64,000 bases of DNA from Sodiomyces alkalinus F11 (Eukaryota > Ascomycota > Sordariomycetes > Glomerellales > Plectosphaerellaceae): NCBI RefSeq assembly GCF_003711515.1, contig NW_021167081.1, forward strand, positions 1,228,236 to 1,292,235. The letters are read 5' to 3'. The notes below the pieces were generated by a model that was not told the DNA's origin, did not search any database, and saw nothing but the letters and a program-made list of their open reading frames with translations. Below are positions 1 to 12,080 of the stretch, one piece after another. The number at the start of each line of letters is the position of its first letter. The stretch's first letter is position 1. Position numbers and translations under genes: made by a program.

Positions 1-39
1 CGCACAGCATCATGACGGACAGGGAGATGAGAGGGTTGC

Positions 40-41
<2 letters not shown>

Positions 42-110
<69 letters not shown>
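42..110. repeat. Compound dinucleotide microsatellite (GA)n-(TG)n
   Basis: An uninterrupted GA tract (about 42-78) is followed directly by a TG tract (about 82-110). The rest of 1-981 holds only short chance open frames, and I see no gene there. Compound tracts like this are length-variable and carry no coding potential here. Confidence 0.95.
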
Positions 111-114
<4 letters not shown>

Positions 115-981
115 AGTGCGTGCCAGTCAATCAGGGGTGACGGTCGGACTTTTGCCATTTTGGATATCTTCAGTCGGCATGGCGTTTCTCCGGGGTATTT
201 TTTCCCCTTTTTGTTTTCTCGTTTCATTGTTGTTCGGCTGGGTTATCTAGCGAATAGGGCGCACAGGGCGCCGTACGTCGTCACCTCTTCTCTCAGAGGT
301 CTAGGGGGACGGGTTGAAGCACGCCTTTGGATTTACTTTTACCCCCTCGTTTCTTGGATACCACTACTGTACTTTCCTGCTTGCCATCTTGGGCACGTGT
401 CCAGGCTTGGGGCCAAAAAGTTGTACATAGCGAATGGCTGGTGTGTGAAACGTACAAGAGCGAAGAGAGAGCGTCGAGACAGAATAAGAATAAGAAGAGA
501 GCGAAGTTGTTCGCCTATCAGTTTTGCACCCACTCATGATTGCTGTATGTTATCTTCTCTTATGTCCTGCTATGAGACGGCATAAACATCAGGAATACTC
601 CCTATACCCTTACATGTAGTTCATATGACTGTCAAGATGGCATGAAGTATTTCAATTTTGGAGAAAACGAAAAAGACAAGCCGTTCGCATACCTCCCTCT
701 GGTACTTCAGCGGGTATTGATAAAGCCCCGCAAAAAGACAAACTGTCTGGCGCCGAGAGTGGAACATGAAGGTAACCAACAACCCTATACCCCTATGCCC
801 TTGTCCTTCTTCCCGTCTTGTCTCCTTCTCTTTGCGTCCCACGAGTTCGAGGCTATTCAGAGCCCGAAACCTTTTGGCCGTTCGAAATAGGAGATATCGT
901 CGGCCTGCGACCCCAGTGACCCATAATCATATACCATCGCATGTCCCGTTGTTTTCATTTCCAACGCCTGAATGGGTAGCT

Positions 982-1987
982 TCAACCACGGTTAAAAAAG
1001 CGGCCAACCATGTTGGACGCAATGTTGCCCGCGAGGCCGCCGGAGTAGAACGCGCTGCCTGCCATGTTGGAGGCCTGGCTGAACTTGTCGCAGCGGGAGA
1101 AGGCGAGGGTGTTCATGATGGTCAAGACGAGAGCAATGACTGTATCCACGACATGTCCAGTTAGTGATTCCAAATTCCAAGCCAATCGTAAACTTCACAC
1201 GCGAGACATCTTTCGTCCAATTTGGTAAGAGGTCGAGGGGACAAAAAAGAAAAAAAAGAAAAAAAAAAGAGGGAAAGGGGGGGAGAGACGCACCCACGAG
1301 AGGCAACCACAAAAACTGTAGCCTCACTAGAGCAAAAATGGCCAGCAACAGCCAGAGCAGAGGCTGCACATAGAGCGCAAGCCAGAAGAAGCGACTATCG
1401 GTCGCATTGATGATCTTGGTCCCCGGCTCGCTGCTCTCAAAGACCCATTTCGAGTCGCCCGTCGAAGGGTCGACTTCGTTCCACCACCTCAGGCCCACGA
1501 GACGGCGCCCGGCGATGTTCTTGAGGTAGTAGAAGTCCGCGGCGAGGAGGAGGATGGTGATGATGAAGATCATGATCCTGTTTTTTTGCCCCTTTCGAGT
1601 TAGATATCTTGGAATGTTTGCCAGCACACAAGACCGAAAATCAAGATGCTTTGATGCTTCGGGGAGAGAATAGAGAAACGAGAGGGGGGAGCAGTGACGT
1701 ACATGCTTTTGATGATCCAAAGACCGAGGAAGTACACGAGCACGCTTGCTGATAGCCTGCCGTTAGCCTTCATCTTTCCCTTCTTCCTGGTTCCCATTCC
1801 ACCAGTCCATCCCCATTCATGGCATCGCATCGTTTCGTCGGTATTCGTAGCCAATCCGGGGAGCAAGGGAGAGGGGCGCGAGCTCACATATCCGGAACCC
1901 CAAGAACGTCAGCAGAGTAATGGGGTGAGAACTGAGCCGCCAACTCAGAGAGCCTTCTGGATGGGGCGCATTGCGTTCGGGATCCAT
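982..1987 (-). CDS. TVP23: Golgi membrane protein TVP23 (FAM18 family)
   Basis: Model: complement of 982-1139, 1294-1577, 1703-1748 and 1888-1987, giving 195 aa, close to the usual ~200 aa of the family. The third exon carries the family signature [16 protein letters not shown] and continues through a glycosylation-like [11 protein letters not shown] segment. About four hydrophobic stretches (roughly residues 21-37, 40-60, 115-140, 140-165) indicate a multispanning membrane protein, and the C-terminus ends [18 protein letters not shown]23 is a small tetraspan protein of late-Golgi compartments with a supporting role in vesicle trafficking. All three introns have GT...AG ends; the last has a CTAAC branch site. 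The start ATG at 1987 is the only one that places the first hydrophobic segment in frame. It is transcribed divergently from the lyase gene starting at 2612. Family seen clearly; exact intron ends inferred. Confidence 0.9.
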
Positions 1988-2611
1988 CGTGGGAGGAGGC
2001 GAGGGAGGTTGGGTGGGAGGAAGACCGAGAAAGTGGAAGCTTCGCTCTTGGTTGCACGCAAGCCCCGTCAGCAGTTTCACTTCAAGCCGCTATCGAGTTT
2101 CTCGCCAGAGTGTGGTTTCGAATCCTGTTCTGCCGTTCCCTGCTCCTGTACAGTCGCTGGTCACGATTATCGATCAATATGAATTGTGTATGGAGTAGGT
2201 CGACGTGTATGGGAGGGACAATCGTGGTAATACGGATACGCTGCGTCGCGAGCTCCCTTTGCTTGTACTGGCCGAAAAGGTAGAGCGATGTATCTAGGTA
2301 GGTACCTTATGTTAAGTGTAAGCTGTTCCTAAATGGAGCCGGGGTTATTCCGAAGGGAGCCTAGTTCCACACCCTGTCGACACCTTACGTCATCAGTGCC
2401 AAGATATCCGACGCCGTTCTCGACGCCGAGCTCTCAATCGTATCGCGTACCGGTATCATACGCCGGGACTCCTGCGACTCGACTGGATCGTAATTGATCT
2501 TGTACTTCCATTGATGGAATTCAAGCTTATACACTTCGCTTCATACTTCTCATCTCACCCCCGAATACTTATATATCCATAACGGCGCCCTCTTCATAAC
2601 CGGTCATCGTC
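1988..2611. promoter_or_regulatory. Divergent intergenic promoter region, TVP23 / CLYBL-like
   Basis: A 624-bp interval lies between two start codons pointing away from each other, so both promoters must lie here. It contains one copy of the dispersed palindromic motif (CTAGGTAGGTACCTTA near 2294-2309). No TATA box is confidently placed. Confidence 0.5.
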
Positions 2612-3641
2612 ATGGCGCTTCCGGCCAAGTCTACGTCTATTCTACGACGAGCACTCCTCTACGGTTGATCTTCTTGTTGTTGTCCCTATACACAACACCA
2701 GTTCTAAACTAATTACTCCTGCAGTTCCGTCCTCGTCGGGGAAAATGCTCAATAAGTCCATGGGCTTCATCTCCGACAACGTAACATATGACTTGGAAGA
2801 CTCCGTGACCTTGGCGCGTAAACCAGATGCTCGACATCAGCTGCGATCGTTCCTCTCGGCTCAGAAGACGCGTCCGGCCTCAGTCGCAGAGGTGGCTGTC
2901 CGGATCAACGGAGTTCGGACTCCATTTGCTCTAGATGACCTCACCAACCTGGCATCACTGCCGAATGTCGACGCTGTCGTGGTCCCCAAGGTCGATTCTA
3001 GCGCCGACCTGACCTTTGTGACTGACGTGCTGCGCCATGTGGCCCCAGAGAGGCACGCGGAGGACTCTAAGAACCCTATCAAGATAATTGCGCTCGTCGA
3101 GTCCGCCAAAGCGGTCATGGACCTCCGGGAGATTTGTAACGCCACCCCGTATCTCAGTGGGCTGATCTTCGCTGCCGAGGATTTCGCCAAAGATCTCTCT
3201 CTGACACGAACCCCGTCGCTCACGGAATTCCTCTATGCACGGTCCGCCATTGTGACGGCTGCAAGGGCGGCAGGTCTGCCCAGCGCCATCGACCTTGTCT
3301 GCACCTCTTTCAGGGGCGATGCTGGGCTAGCGAGGCTTCGCGAGGAGTGCGAAGGGGGCAAGGCCATGGGGTTTAACGGGAAACAGTGCATCCACCCTAG
3401 CCAGGTCGACCTTGTTCAGAAGCTATTCGCCCCAGACGAGGCCGAGGTCGAGTGGGCGGTGCGTATCCTAGTCGCCGATGCGAAAGCTACCTCTTCTGGT
3501 CGCGGTGCTTGGACACTTGATGGCATGATGATAGATGCCCCGGTCGTGGGGAGGGCTAAATCTATCCTCGATAAGGCGGAAAGGTGCCAGATTGATGTCG
3601 GTCGTCTCCGAGAAAGATGGAGGAATCAAGAGCCCGAGTAA
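2612..3641 (+). CDS. HpcH/HpaI aldolase family lyase, citrate lyase beta-like (CLYBL-type)
   Basis: Model: join 2612-2663 and 2725-3641, 322 aa. The short first exon encodes ...RRALLYVPSSSGK and joins MLNKSMGF across a 61-nt GT-AG intron, restoring the classic N-terminal beta-strand of the family (R-R-x-L-x-x-P). Signature pieces are YDLEDSV (about residues 39-45, metal-binding acidic residues), the AEDF segment with its conserved acidic residue, and GFNGKQCIHPSQ near the C-terminus. The fold is a TIM barrel that cleaves or forms C-C bonds in acyl-CoA thioesters; animal CLYBL is a mitochondrial citramalyl-CoA lyase of similar length (340 aa). No obvious mitochondrial presequence is visible, so location is uncertain. 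It converges with the next gene, only 17 bp separating the stop codons. Family certain; substrate inferred. Confidence 0.9.
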
Positions 3642-3658
3642 AGACAATACCTACTAGT

Positions 3659-6194
3659 TTATATGAGGGAATTTGCTCCCCAGAACGTCGCCATGCCCAA
3701 GCCTCTATCATCAGAGTTCAGAGAACCCAATGGGCGAAGACCATGACGTCGCAGACTCGCGTCTGCCGAAACCTCGAGCTCTGCCTGAGACAGGAACATT
3801 TGTCTCTTGTCAGCCTCGCCATGTAAGGGATGATCGTATGTCTCCGTCTCGTAGGTCTCTTCGCTCGGAATGCGGTTCTGCATGAAAAGTGGCGGGGAGT
3901 GTCGGCCGTAGTTGGGCACTATATCCCATTCCGGAAAGCCTCTTCGCCTTCGTAGAACGTGTTCGTGAAAGACTTCTCTGTCCAGCCGAGAAATATCATT
4001 GTCGGTGCCCTGTCCAGCGCTTGTATACATGTGCCCTGAGTCTAAGAATTCCCTTGAGAGACGAAGCTCAGGTCGTTCTGTGCACATCATTCTGGAATCT
4101 TCCGGAACCCATCTTCCCATGGGGTTGCGAATAGCTAGGTCCTCTACTGACGTCAGTTTGAGGTTAGTAGTCCCATTGGCACTCGTTGGCCGCGGGGTGC
4201 TCGGATGCTGTCCTGCTACGCTGACATGCACGCTGGCTGTACCAGCCATGGCCGTAGCGCTAGTCGCTAGACTGTTCTCGTCCCGGTTGGCTGCGCAGGA
4301 GTACTGGATATGCTGGCCCTCTGGAGGTCGAAACCTTTGTATACTTGAAGCACGGTTGGACCATGGGGTGTAGCCGACGTCCACAATGCGTTCAGCCGCT
4401 TCCCCTGTGTGGTTGTCGGTGGGTGCTAACTGAATTCGAACGGGGTCTAGCGATGATGAGGGAGCGGGAACCCCTTTATTCCCAGGAGTCTCCATGTATG
4501 CTCGTCGGGCGATTGCTTCTCGCACCAGCGCCTCTTCTGTCGTTGATTGCTGGTTGCTAAGCTGAATGCTCCTTGTTTGTGTAGCATCGTCCCGTTCATT
4601 GGTTTCTGGGGGGACTGAGGGTCCCGGCAAGCAGTTGGATGTAGCGTCAGGCCCAGAACACGAGAGCGAGGGAAGGGCATCGTATTCAATAGCTGGTCCA
4701 TCTCCTGTTACTTTGCAACAGTCTATGGACTCGACCGTTGCTGTGACGCCCTTGTCCACATACCGAATGATGGGAGGAGGTCGCGATGTCACTAGTTTCT
4801 GATTTGTGTCTCCTGCACTATTAAGCACCGGCGAAGGAATCAAATGGCTGGAGGGGCGACGGGACCGCCCTCGTTGATGTTGGAGGCTGAATCCATCCTT
4901 TGACACTCCCGTGTTCTGAAGATCTTGTCCGACATCATAAAGGTCGCCACTCCGTCTGGGTGGACTAACCCCACTGCCATGTTTTCCTTGGCGTCTATCT
5001 CGAGACGGCTGGCTCAAGGACCGGCAGTGGTAACTCGTGGCTTGACTGTAAGTAGATACTGACCTGCGGCATATTTTGGGCGATTGTTGTGTCGCGTCAT
5101 CGCTAGCATCCGACCCGGGATTGGTGTGTCTAGTCCTCCCTCGCTCCAATCTTGATACGCTCCTGGGTCTAAAGTACGCATTCATGTCCTCCAGTTCCCT
5201 CTCTCTTCTCCTCTTTTCTCTGTCGCGGGACTTTGACGATCGTCTGGTCACGTTCTGGTGATGGTTGACCTGGGGTGTCCAGTCCATTCCCACATGGGCG
5301 AGATCTTCGGCTGGTGTCTGTCAGCCAGATGCCTATAGCTCCTGCGATCCGCCAGATACACTCACTGTGGTTATTCGAAGAAAAATGCCCATTCTGGAAG
5401 ATACCCGGCGTAGCCCCTGGGTGTAGCTGGCCTGTTGTCAGCTGGGACGCTGAGATTGTTCTTGTTCTCCATGCTGGCTGACTTACTGTGACTCGGTCAC
5501 TCCGAACTGTCTGGGACGTGAAATTGTTCATGACCTCGCGACGTGACGCGAGTTGTTTCTTGGCGACCTCTTTGCGACGTTTCGGTTTTCCGGGTTTGGA
5601 TGACTCGGAGTGTTTCCTGGTGCCGCGAGGTTTCCTTTCCCTGTCATATTTATCCTCTCGCGTTTTATGTCTCGGGCGTTTCTCGAAAGTTTGAGAAGGG
5701 GAATCGCTCCATCCATCAGAGTCCGCAAGGTCGAGTGGGGATACCGGCCGGGCTTGCAAGGGTGAGTCTCGGTCACCTCTCACGATCCTCCTTTTTGCAT
5801 CGAGGGATCCGTGCCGACAATCAATTTGATGATCTCCGACGCCGTCAGCACGGGGAGAAAGAGGTCGTTTCCCAGGCCGACTATTTCTACCAAGCGGGAC
5901 CTGAATCAGAGGTTCGTCTGCCTGAGGCAAAGGGCCTCGGGAGATACGGTCGTCGTGGCGATCAAACCGGGGGGTTGGACTTGACCTTTCACGTTGACGA
6001 TTTGTCTCCCCCAACCACTTCCAAACGAAGTCCTGACTCCGACCAGTTCCGTATTCCCCGCTGCCACCACAACCTGGATCAAAGTTGCTGTTAGAATGAC
6101 CCCGATTTGGTTTCCGAGAATGAGGGTCTTTGGGGTGCTCACGGCCGTGGCGCTTGTGCCGATGATCGTTGCGAGCCGAGTGTCGGAGGTCCAT
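3659..6194 (-). CDS. Large disordered Arg/Ser-rich hypothetical protein
   Basis: Model: complement of 3659-5317, 5366-5431 and 5487-6194, about 810 aa. I do not recognise the family. The N-terminal third is very basic and rich in Arg, His, Lys, Ser and Pro, with a patch KPGKPKRRKEVAKKQ that could be a nuclear localisation signal. The second exon begins after a CTGAC branch and keeps phase 0 on both sides (22 codons). The third exon encodes RSSKSRDREKRRRERELEDMN and then a Ser/Thr/Pro-rich, mostly disordered tail. Repeated RS/SR-like pairs suggest an RNA- or chromatin-associated nuclear protein, but that is inference. The start at 6194 is the first ATG after an upstream acceptor-like CACAG. 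A coding-looking stretch near 6310-6500 on the same strand could be an upstream exon, but I could not join it in phase. Its 3' end abuts the CLYBL-like gene. Confidence 0.65.
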
Positions 6195-8491
6195 TCCCTG
6201 TGTCGTCGCCGTTAGGACTTATTCTTTGGCTGAGGCGAATGGGTGTCCGGAAGACCCACAAAGGTACGGGTATGTTGACAGATAGAAGAATTTACTTGTG
6301 ATGCGGCCAACGTTCAAATTTCTTAGAATGGGCGTCAGAGCCGCTGTCCTCTTGAACAGCCATAGAGACGCATGGTCGTCAGAAGAGAACGTGACTGTCG
6401 ACTCTGAGGCGTCAGACACCATGCTTTCTACTGAAGAGGGATGGTGATATCCAGCAAACTTAGAGCTGGCTGGGAATTCCCGTGCCAAAGGAGGAGAAAC
6501 GCAAGGATACGGCATCTTCCTGGGCATATGGCAGGTACAACGGGGCTTCTGCGTCCCCACGCGGCAGTGTCGACTGAATATCCGTCGCTAATAGTAGCCC
6601 TCCCCGGCGCAGAGGAAGAGTGGTAAGAAGTCGTTAGGCAAATGCGGGCTCCGAACTCTCTCGCCGGCTGCCCCCGACGCACCTTGGTCCCCGCATAGCT
6701 GCTGAGCAAGGTTCCATGTTGTGGTTAATGTTCTCGGGCTATCCGACACGCCGAGTAGAGTTCGTATTCTCCTAATAGAGCTGCCTGCTACTTCCCAGGG
6801 CCTAGACTTAATAAGGTACGCTTGATATTTTAAGTTCGTCGTGATTGCCCGGGTCTGGTGAAGAAGATCAGATCATGTACCTTAGCAAGTGCTGAAACAT
6901 GCCTTTGGCGTGTCTGTGATCCGATTCTGACATCATCAGCCCTCGCGCACGTGATAGCAGTAGCTCTCACGCCCGCCATTCTTCGGATCTTCGTAACAAC
7001 GACGCTCTCTCTCTCTCTCTCTTTTCAATAAAGCTAACATGCCATGGCATACGCCGTGATGCTGCTCAAGGAACACGTACTTGACGAGCACTGTTGCGTG
7101 GAGACCATAGTCCCACGACGAGATACATTAAGGAGGTTATCTGTGATATGACTGCAGGGACACGTTATACATAACCGGCGACCTGCTAAGATAAACGTCA
7201 TATGCCTCGGGCGGGTACGTTCGTGTCGAAGGCACGAGTATAGTCACGTGATAATAATCCGAGCCTAACGACTTCTTTTCCAACCGAAGTCGGGCTTTAG
7301 GCCGATGATGTGCACCGCGTTTCACCTTCTGGCTAACCATGCAGCCCCCCTTTAACCCCCACCTTTTGTTTAATTGTCCAAAGCAAAAGAACACTTTCAA
7401 CCATGGGAGCCAATTGAACTCCATGAGAGACTGCTAATACAAATACCTAACGACTTCTGAAGTGCGGATTTTGTTGACTACCTAGCAAACCGCAAGGAGT
7501 CTTTGGCTTGTACACGATAATTTCGTACTCTTTCAATCCCTGACAAGAAAGTTACGTACAGATCCCGTTACAATGTACAAACGGCGCACCTAATGACAGA
7601 TGACATAATACGGCAGATGACATAATAGAGGGCCTGGAAGGAAGAGTGAGCACAGGGGTTCTCGACTCGATGTCTTTTGCCCCTGGTATGGATATGTAAA
7701 CACCTTGGACTGCACTATGCAGGAGCACCGCGGCGATTGCTTTTACCTTATTAAAGGGAGGCCCTAAGCGCTAGGGCCAACGGGAATTATGCCGATCTGC
7801 TGTGGGTCGGGGGATCTCGTTCTTATTTGATGGATCAGTTTGATGTTGCACTGCCTCACTGGGTCCCAGCAACATCATCGTATCGAAACTGCGTTGTTGC
7901 GTTGTTGGATGGCCCTTGGGAGTCGCATCAAAGAAACAAGAGCGCGGTCGGGAGACTCGACGGAGACGCTTTCGACTTTTGAACCAATCCCAAATCGATC
8001 GTCCTTTTACGAGAATAAATATGGATAAGACGGGCGAAGGGGTTTGGCTCGTAGTCGACCCCACTCTTTCAGGAGGACAGCGCTGTCGAAATTTGAGCGC
8101 GACCTGCCCATCTGCTTCAAACAGGGCAAGACGAAGGAGGCTGTGCAAAAGTGTGGGGTCACGACGCCGTCACTCCTCCTCATCACAACATCACCAGGCA
8201 TTCCCGTTCACAACGAGAGTTGTGGAGGAGAGGAGAAGGGTGCCGCTAATCTCCCCGTGCCCCCCCTCCCCTCCTTAACAAGAAATTACGGAAGCGAGCC
8301 AGAGTGGACCAGTTACGAAGTTCAGTTGTCTGGGAGTGAGAACGATGTTCGGTGGAGAAGCTTCGGCGGTGGTTCTAAAACCTGCAGCGTCTGTGGGCTG
8401 CGGTCTGCCAGATGAGGGACCCCCCCCCAAACGTGCAGAAACCGGGAGCCCAGGCCCCCCCCGAGACTAGCATGTACTTTGTACGAATTCT

Positions 8492-8508
8492 CCGTACCTT
8501 AGGTACGG
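8492..8508. repeat. Palindrome of the dispersed GGTACCTTAGG family
   Basis: The 17-nt sequence CCGTACCTTAGGTACGG has two perfectly complementary 8-nt arms around a single central base. Related words recur in many intergenic regions of this window (see findings). Confidence 0.8.
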
Positions 8509-8770
8509 TACGAGAGTGAGCACCAAAGCAGCCAGGGAAGACAGACGAGAGATGTACGAAAAGTACGAGTAGTATTCGTACGTCTGTACTACGGATACAT
8601 ACGTACACACAGGCCATCAATCTCCCATCCTGTGCCTGCCGAGTCTGACCTGCAGCCAGCTTTATTTAGCACAAGAGGTCTTTCGCCTCGCCTCCTCATG
8701 GTTAATTCCTGAACGCCATGATCCTGCTCCGTCCCTCTTCGACTTTGCCAGGGTACGATGCGGTTCGGTT

Positions 8771-8817
8771 GCTCGTGCCCGCGCTCGTGCTCGTGCTCGT
8801 GCTGGTGCTGATGCTCG
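8771..8817. repeat. GCTCGT hexamer tandem repeat
   Basis: About seven imperfect copies of GCTCGT, decaying to GCTGGT and GCTGAT at the 3' end. Not in a supported reading frame. Confidence 0.8.
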
Positions 8818-8847
8818 TTTATTAGTGCCTCGTTTGCGCTGCTAGGC

Positions 8848-8875
8848 TTCTGGATTTCTGGATTTCTGGATTTCT
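8848..8875. repeat. 9-bp tandem repeat (TTCTGGATT, three copies)
   Basis: Three consecutive perfect copies of TTCTGGATT followed by a partial copy; intergenic. Confidence 0.85.
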
Positions 8876-9329
8876 AGTGTTTGATAGACGTTTTGAAGGC
8901 TGCAAAGCTCTGCCGCTACATTTGGCGGGCGAAACATCGGCCAGGCGACACTGTCCATTCGAAAATACGCGGGGTCTATAATAATACGTGCCCGAAACAT
9001 GAACGTATCCAGATATCGATGTTATGTCCATGCTAGGACAGGCCTCCCCCGATAGTTACGTGCCGCCCGCCCTGGCAGATTGACACCAGAAAGGAACTAA
9101 CGGTTAGTAGGTAGGGGAAAGAAGGATATAGATTAAAATCATATGCCATATATTGAAAGGGAAGAATAGGAAAATAATAGGAGGACGATGAGGTGCAGAA
9201 AAATGGACGGAGGGTGGAGGATAGACCCTGTCTATGCTCATAAGTTAAAGAAAGGCTAAGGACCTAACCAACAGGGCCTAGCTGAGTTCGAGATGCGAGA
9301 CGGGAATATTTGCGCATATCATACGGATA

Positions 9330-11124
9330 CGGTCACGTCCATCCCCTTTTCTTTTTTTTCCTCCTCTACTTTTTCTCTTTTTCACTCTCTCCATTGCAGA
9401 CCTTCCCTTGTTTCCCCATCATCGACTTTACCGAGTCCGACCAAATCTCTAGAGCTCGCCTACTCTAGTCGGCCAGAACAGTCCTCCCACCCAGATTCCA
9501 GCCGGTTGTTTGAGCAGACCTTGCCAAACAGCTCCTTTCCATCACGACGAAGTTATCAGAAACTTCGTACATCTCCCAGTGGTAAGACATTCTGTTCGTT
9601 ACTGTTTGTTGGAAATTCCTTCAGTCGTATCCAAGCGTGTCTCCCACCTTGGGAAATTGAATGAGGTACCTTTGGCAGTCGCCGACCTGCCAACGCTCCT
9701 TCCCACCTCTTTCCCATCTCTTTCTTCCCTTCTTTACCTAAATGTCCCCAGCGCCTTCCCTCTGAGGTTGCAGTAACCGGGACAAGGTAAATACCTTACC
9801 TTACATCACTTTACGCACTGTTTTCCATGTCTTTACGCTCCAAGTCAAAGCAGCTACGGAGCAAGTGCCATTCGGATCCCTACCGATCTCTTGTTTCTGC
9901 CAAGGCAGATGGGGAATGCACCACTTCGTACGAATGCAATGGGTTGGTGGTCCACCATTACCTCTTGCTAGCATGGATCTGGCCTTTTACCTCATCACTC
10001 CCATCCTTCCGCGCCAGTGGCTAGGAAGCTAGGAAGTCTCTTCCCTTCCTCACTTATTAGTTTTGCTGCTACCAGGCTAGCAACCACTATTATCCCCCGC
10101 TTATCTTATTGCCTACTACACCGCGGGTCCTGTCTACCACGTCTTCTCACAATTATCACCATCATATCTTCTCCTTCTCGCCTGACATACCCCGCCAAGG
10201 AAGGCATGCGCTCTGTTTAGCATCGACATATTCTTCATTCACGTGCAATCCATCGTCTCAAAAGTTTCAAGTCACAACTTGGATCTTATCCTGCTCTGCG
10301 GTATTGTTGTACGCCTTCTACCTTGCTTCCCATTTGGACCTTCAACCCAGCTTCGTTGGTACTCTGTCCCCGAGCTCCTCTTTAAGTGTTCCCATCCCTC
10401 TCTTCTTTCTGCAACGCAATGCGGTGCGAGTCGTTGTCCGATTCCATACCTTGTTCCTTTTCTGGAATCGCCACTCCCCTTCCCTCCCGTACTCCATTTC
10501 GAGAAGTTGTTGCATTTGGAACACCCTGTCATGTATTGTCGCACACTTTGAACTGGGTCGTCGCCTTGTCACTCCAAACAAGGCGAACGCACTGCGCCAC
10601 GACACACCTCAGCAGTGGCAATTCCGGTAACTCCTCCCGCGTGGGAGAGACGTTACGAGGTACCCCGCCAAATTACCCATTTCCCCCCTGCCTGCGTTCA
10701 TACCCGCCCTTTCCCATCGCATTAACGACGAGCATATTGCCATCGTTGTCTTCGTCCCTAACCCCCCTACCCCTCCCCCTCCAGCTTCCCCATTCATCTT
10801 GGTCACAATTGACACGCCTGGGGGAGTTGTCCGTCCACCATCACTATATAAGGTCAAAGTTGACCACAACGACTCGATCACATCTTGTTCCAGCAAGCCC
10901 TGTCAATCGGATCACAAAAACTCGTTCACCATCCATTGGCAGATCGTACCTGCATTTTTCTGCATTCTGATTCGCTTGGAGCCATCGGGACGCGGCATTC
11001 CTGTGCTGCGCTATCTTGAACTCGCCACGACCGAGAGTCGCTAACATTGCCAGGAGCAGCAGATCTTCGGCTTTGAGAAACTTCCCTTCTTCCAAACGCG
11101 AAGGAAAGGAAAAAGCCGAAAAAC
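9330..11124 (+). promoter_or_regulatory. Long pyrimidine-rich upstream region / probable 5' leader of the RRM gene
   Basis: The plus strand is markedly C+T-rich for about 1.8 kb up to the RRM start codon, with repeated TCTTTTCTTT-, CTTCCC- and TCCATTTC-like runs. Such CT-rich tracts are typical upstream of strongly expressed filamentous-fungal genes. Several open frames of 60-190 codons cross this region, but none resembles a protein family and they overlap each other, so I do not call a gene. Where transcription starts cannot be decided from sequence. Confidence 0.45.
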
Positions 11125-12080
11125 ATGGCGAAACTATTCATCGGGTACGCCTCCTCAGGTCCCACTACCCTTGACGTGCAGCCACCTCGTTTTCCCCAGT
11201 CAGGTAGCCCTTTGGCCCTTAGTTGACCTGACCAATTCCAAGCGGCCTTGCATGGCACACCGAAGAAGCGACATTGCGGCAGAAGTTCGAGGAGTTCGGC
11301 CCCATCGAAGAAGCTGTAAGTGATACTCGCCCGGACGTCGTTGGACGTGAACCAACTTCCTTGCACCGCCGAAGCAATCTTCAAAAGATCCAGCATCATA
11401 AAGAAGGGATATTCGCGGAAAAGAGAGAATACGAGAGCAGAGGGCTGACCATAGATAACCTTTCAAAGGTGGTCGTCAAGGACCGGGACACGGGCCGTAG
11501 CCGCGGTTTTGGCTTCGTGCGTTATCACCAAGAGGAAGACGCCCAGAAGGCCATCGCCGCCATGAACAACGTTGAGTACGCTTTACCGCCGCCGCCACTG
11601 CTTATTGCGCGCGCGAGCTCTCGTGACGACGTCAGTGGCTAATCGCTCTTTTCCTCTTTCAGGTTCGATGGGCGCCAAATCCGCGTTGATAAGGCCTCCG
11701 ACAGCGGTCCCCGGGGAGGCGGGTTTGGTGGCGGTCGTGGCGGGGGTGGATATGGCGGTCGAGGCGGAGGCGGCGGCTACGGTGCGGGCGCGCCCATGTC
11801 CTACGCAGCTGCCCCGGCCCAGGGCTATCCCATGGCCGCTCCCAACATGTACGCACCGGCCTACGGCCGAGGAGGTTTCGTCCCTCCACCCGCGTACGGC
11901 ATGCCTCCCCAAGGTCACCCTCAGGGTAAGAACCACTTCGCCATATATTCTGGGTCCTTGCGTTAGTTAACCCGATTCCCAGATCCCTATGGTCACCCCG
12001 GCGGTCCTCCCGCCGGTGGCTATGGGTACTCGAATCAACCCCAGCAGCAGCCCCCGCCCCCCAATGGCGGTGGCTACTAG
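11125..12080 (+). CDS. Glycine-rich RNA-binding protein, single N-terminal RRM
   Basis: Model: join 11125-11144, 11243-11315, 11469-11575, 11663-11925 and 11983-12080, 186 aa. The spliced N-terminus reads MAKLFIGGLAWHTEE, with RNP2 (KLFIGGL, residues 3-9) split by the first intron. RNP1 (RGFGFVRY, residues 43-50) lies in the third exon. After the RRM ends with DGRQIRVDKASD comes an RGG/GGYGG-rich segment and a Pro/Gln/Gly/Tyr-rich tail ending NGGGY. This layout matches the small GRP/CIRP-like proteins that bind RNA as chaperones or splicing modulators, often stress-responsive. Introns 1 and 2 carry CTGAC branch sites and every phase agrees. The low-complexity tail is the kind that supports condensate formation (inference). 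Four introns in a 561-nt coding sequence, with a 20-nt first exon, is relatively intron-dense for this window. Confidence 0.92.

Larger units (their letters stand above)
6195..9290. other. Gene-poor intergenic stretch
   Basis: No open frame here resembles a known family. It contains only short, compositionally random frames, tandem repeats near 8771-8817 and 8848-8875, a palindrome at 8492-8508, and C-runs near 8418-8461. A short CT microsatellite lies near 7006-7022. I see nothing else to annotate. Confidence 0.5.

Noticed and set aside
112..585. 157-codon plus-strand open frame near the left edge
   Set aside because: Composition is random-looking, it follows directly on microsatellite sequence, it overlaps other frames on both strands, and no motif is recognisable.
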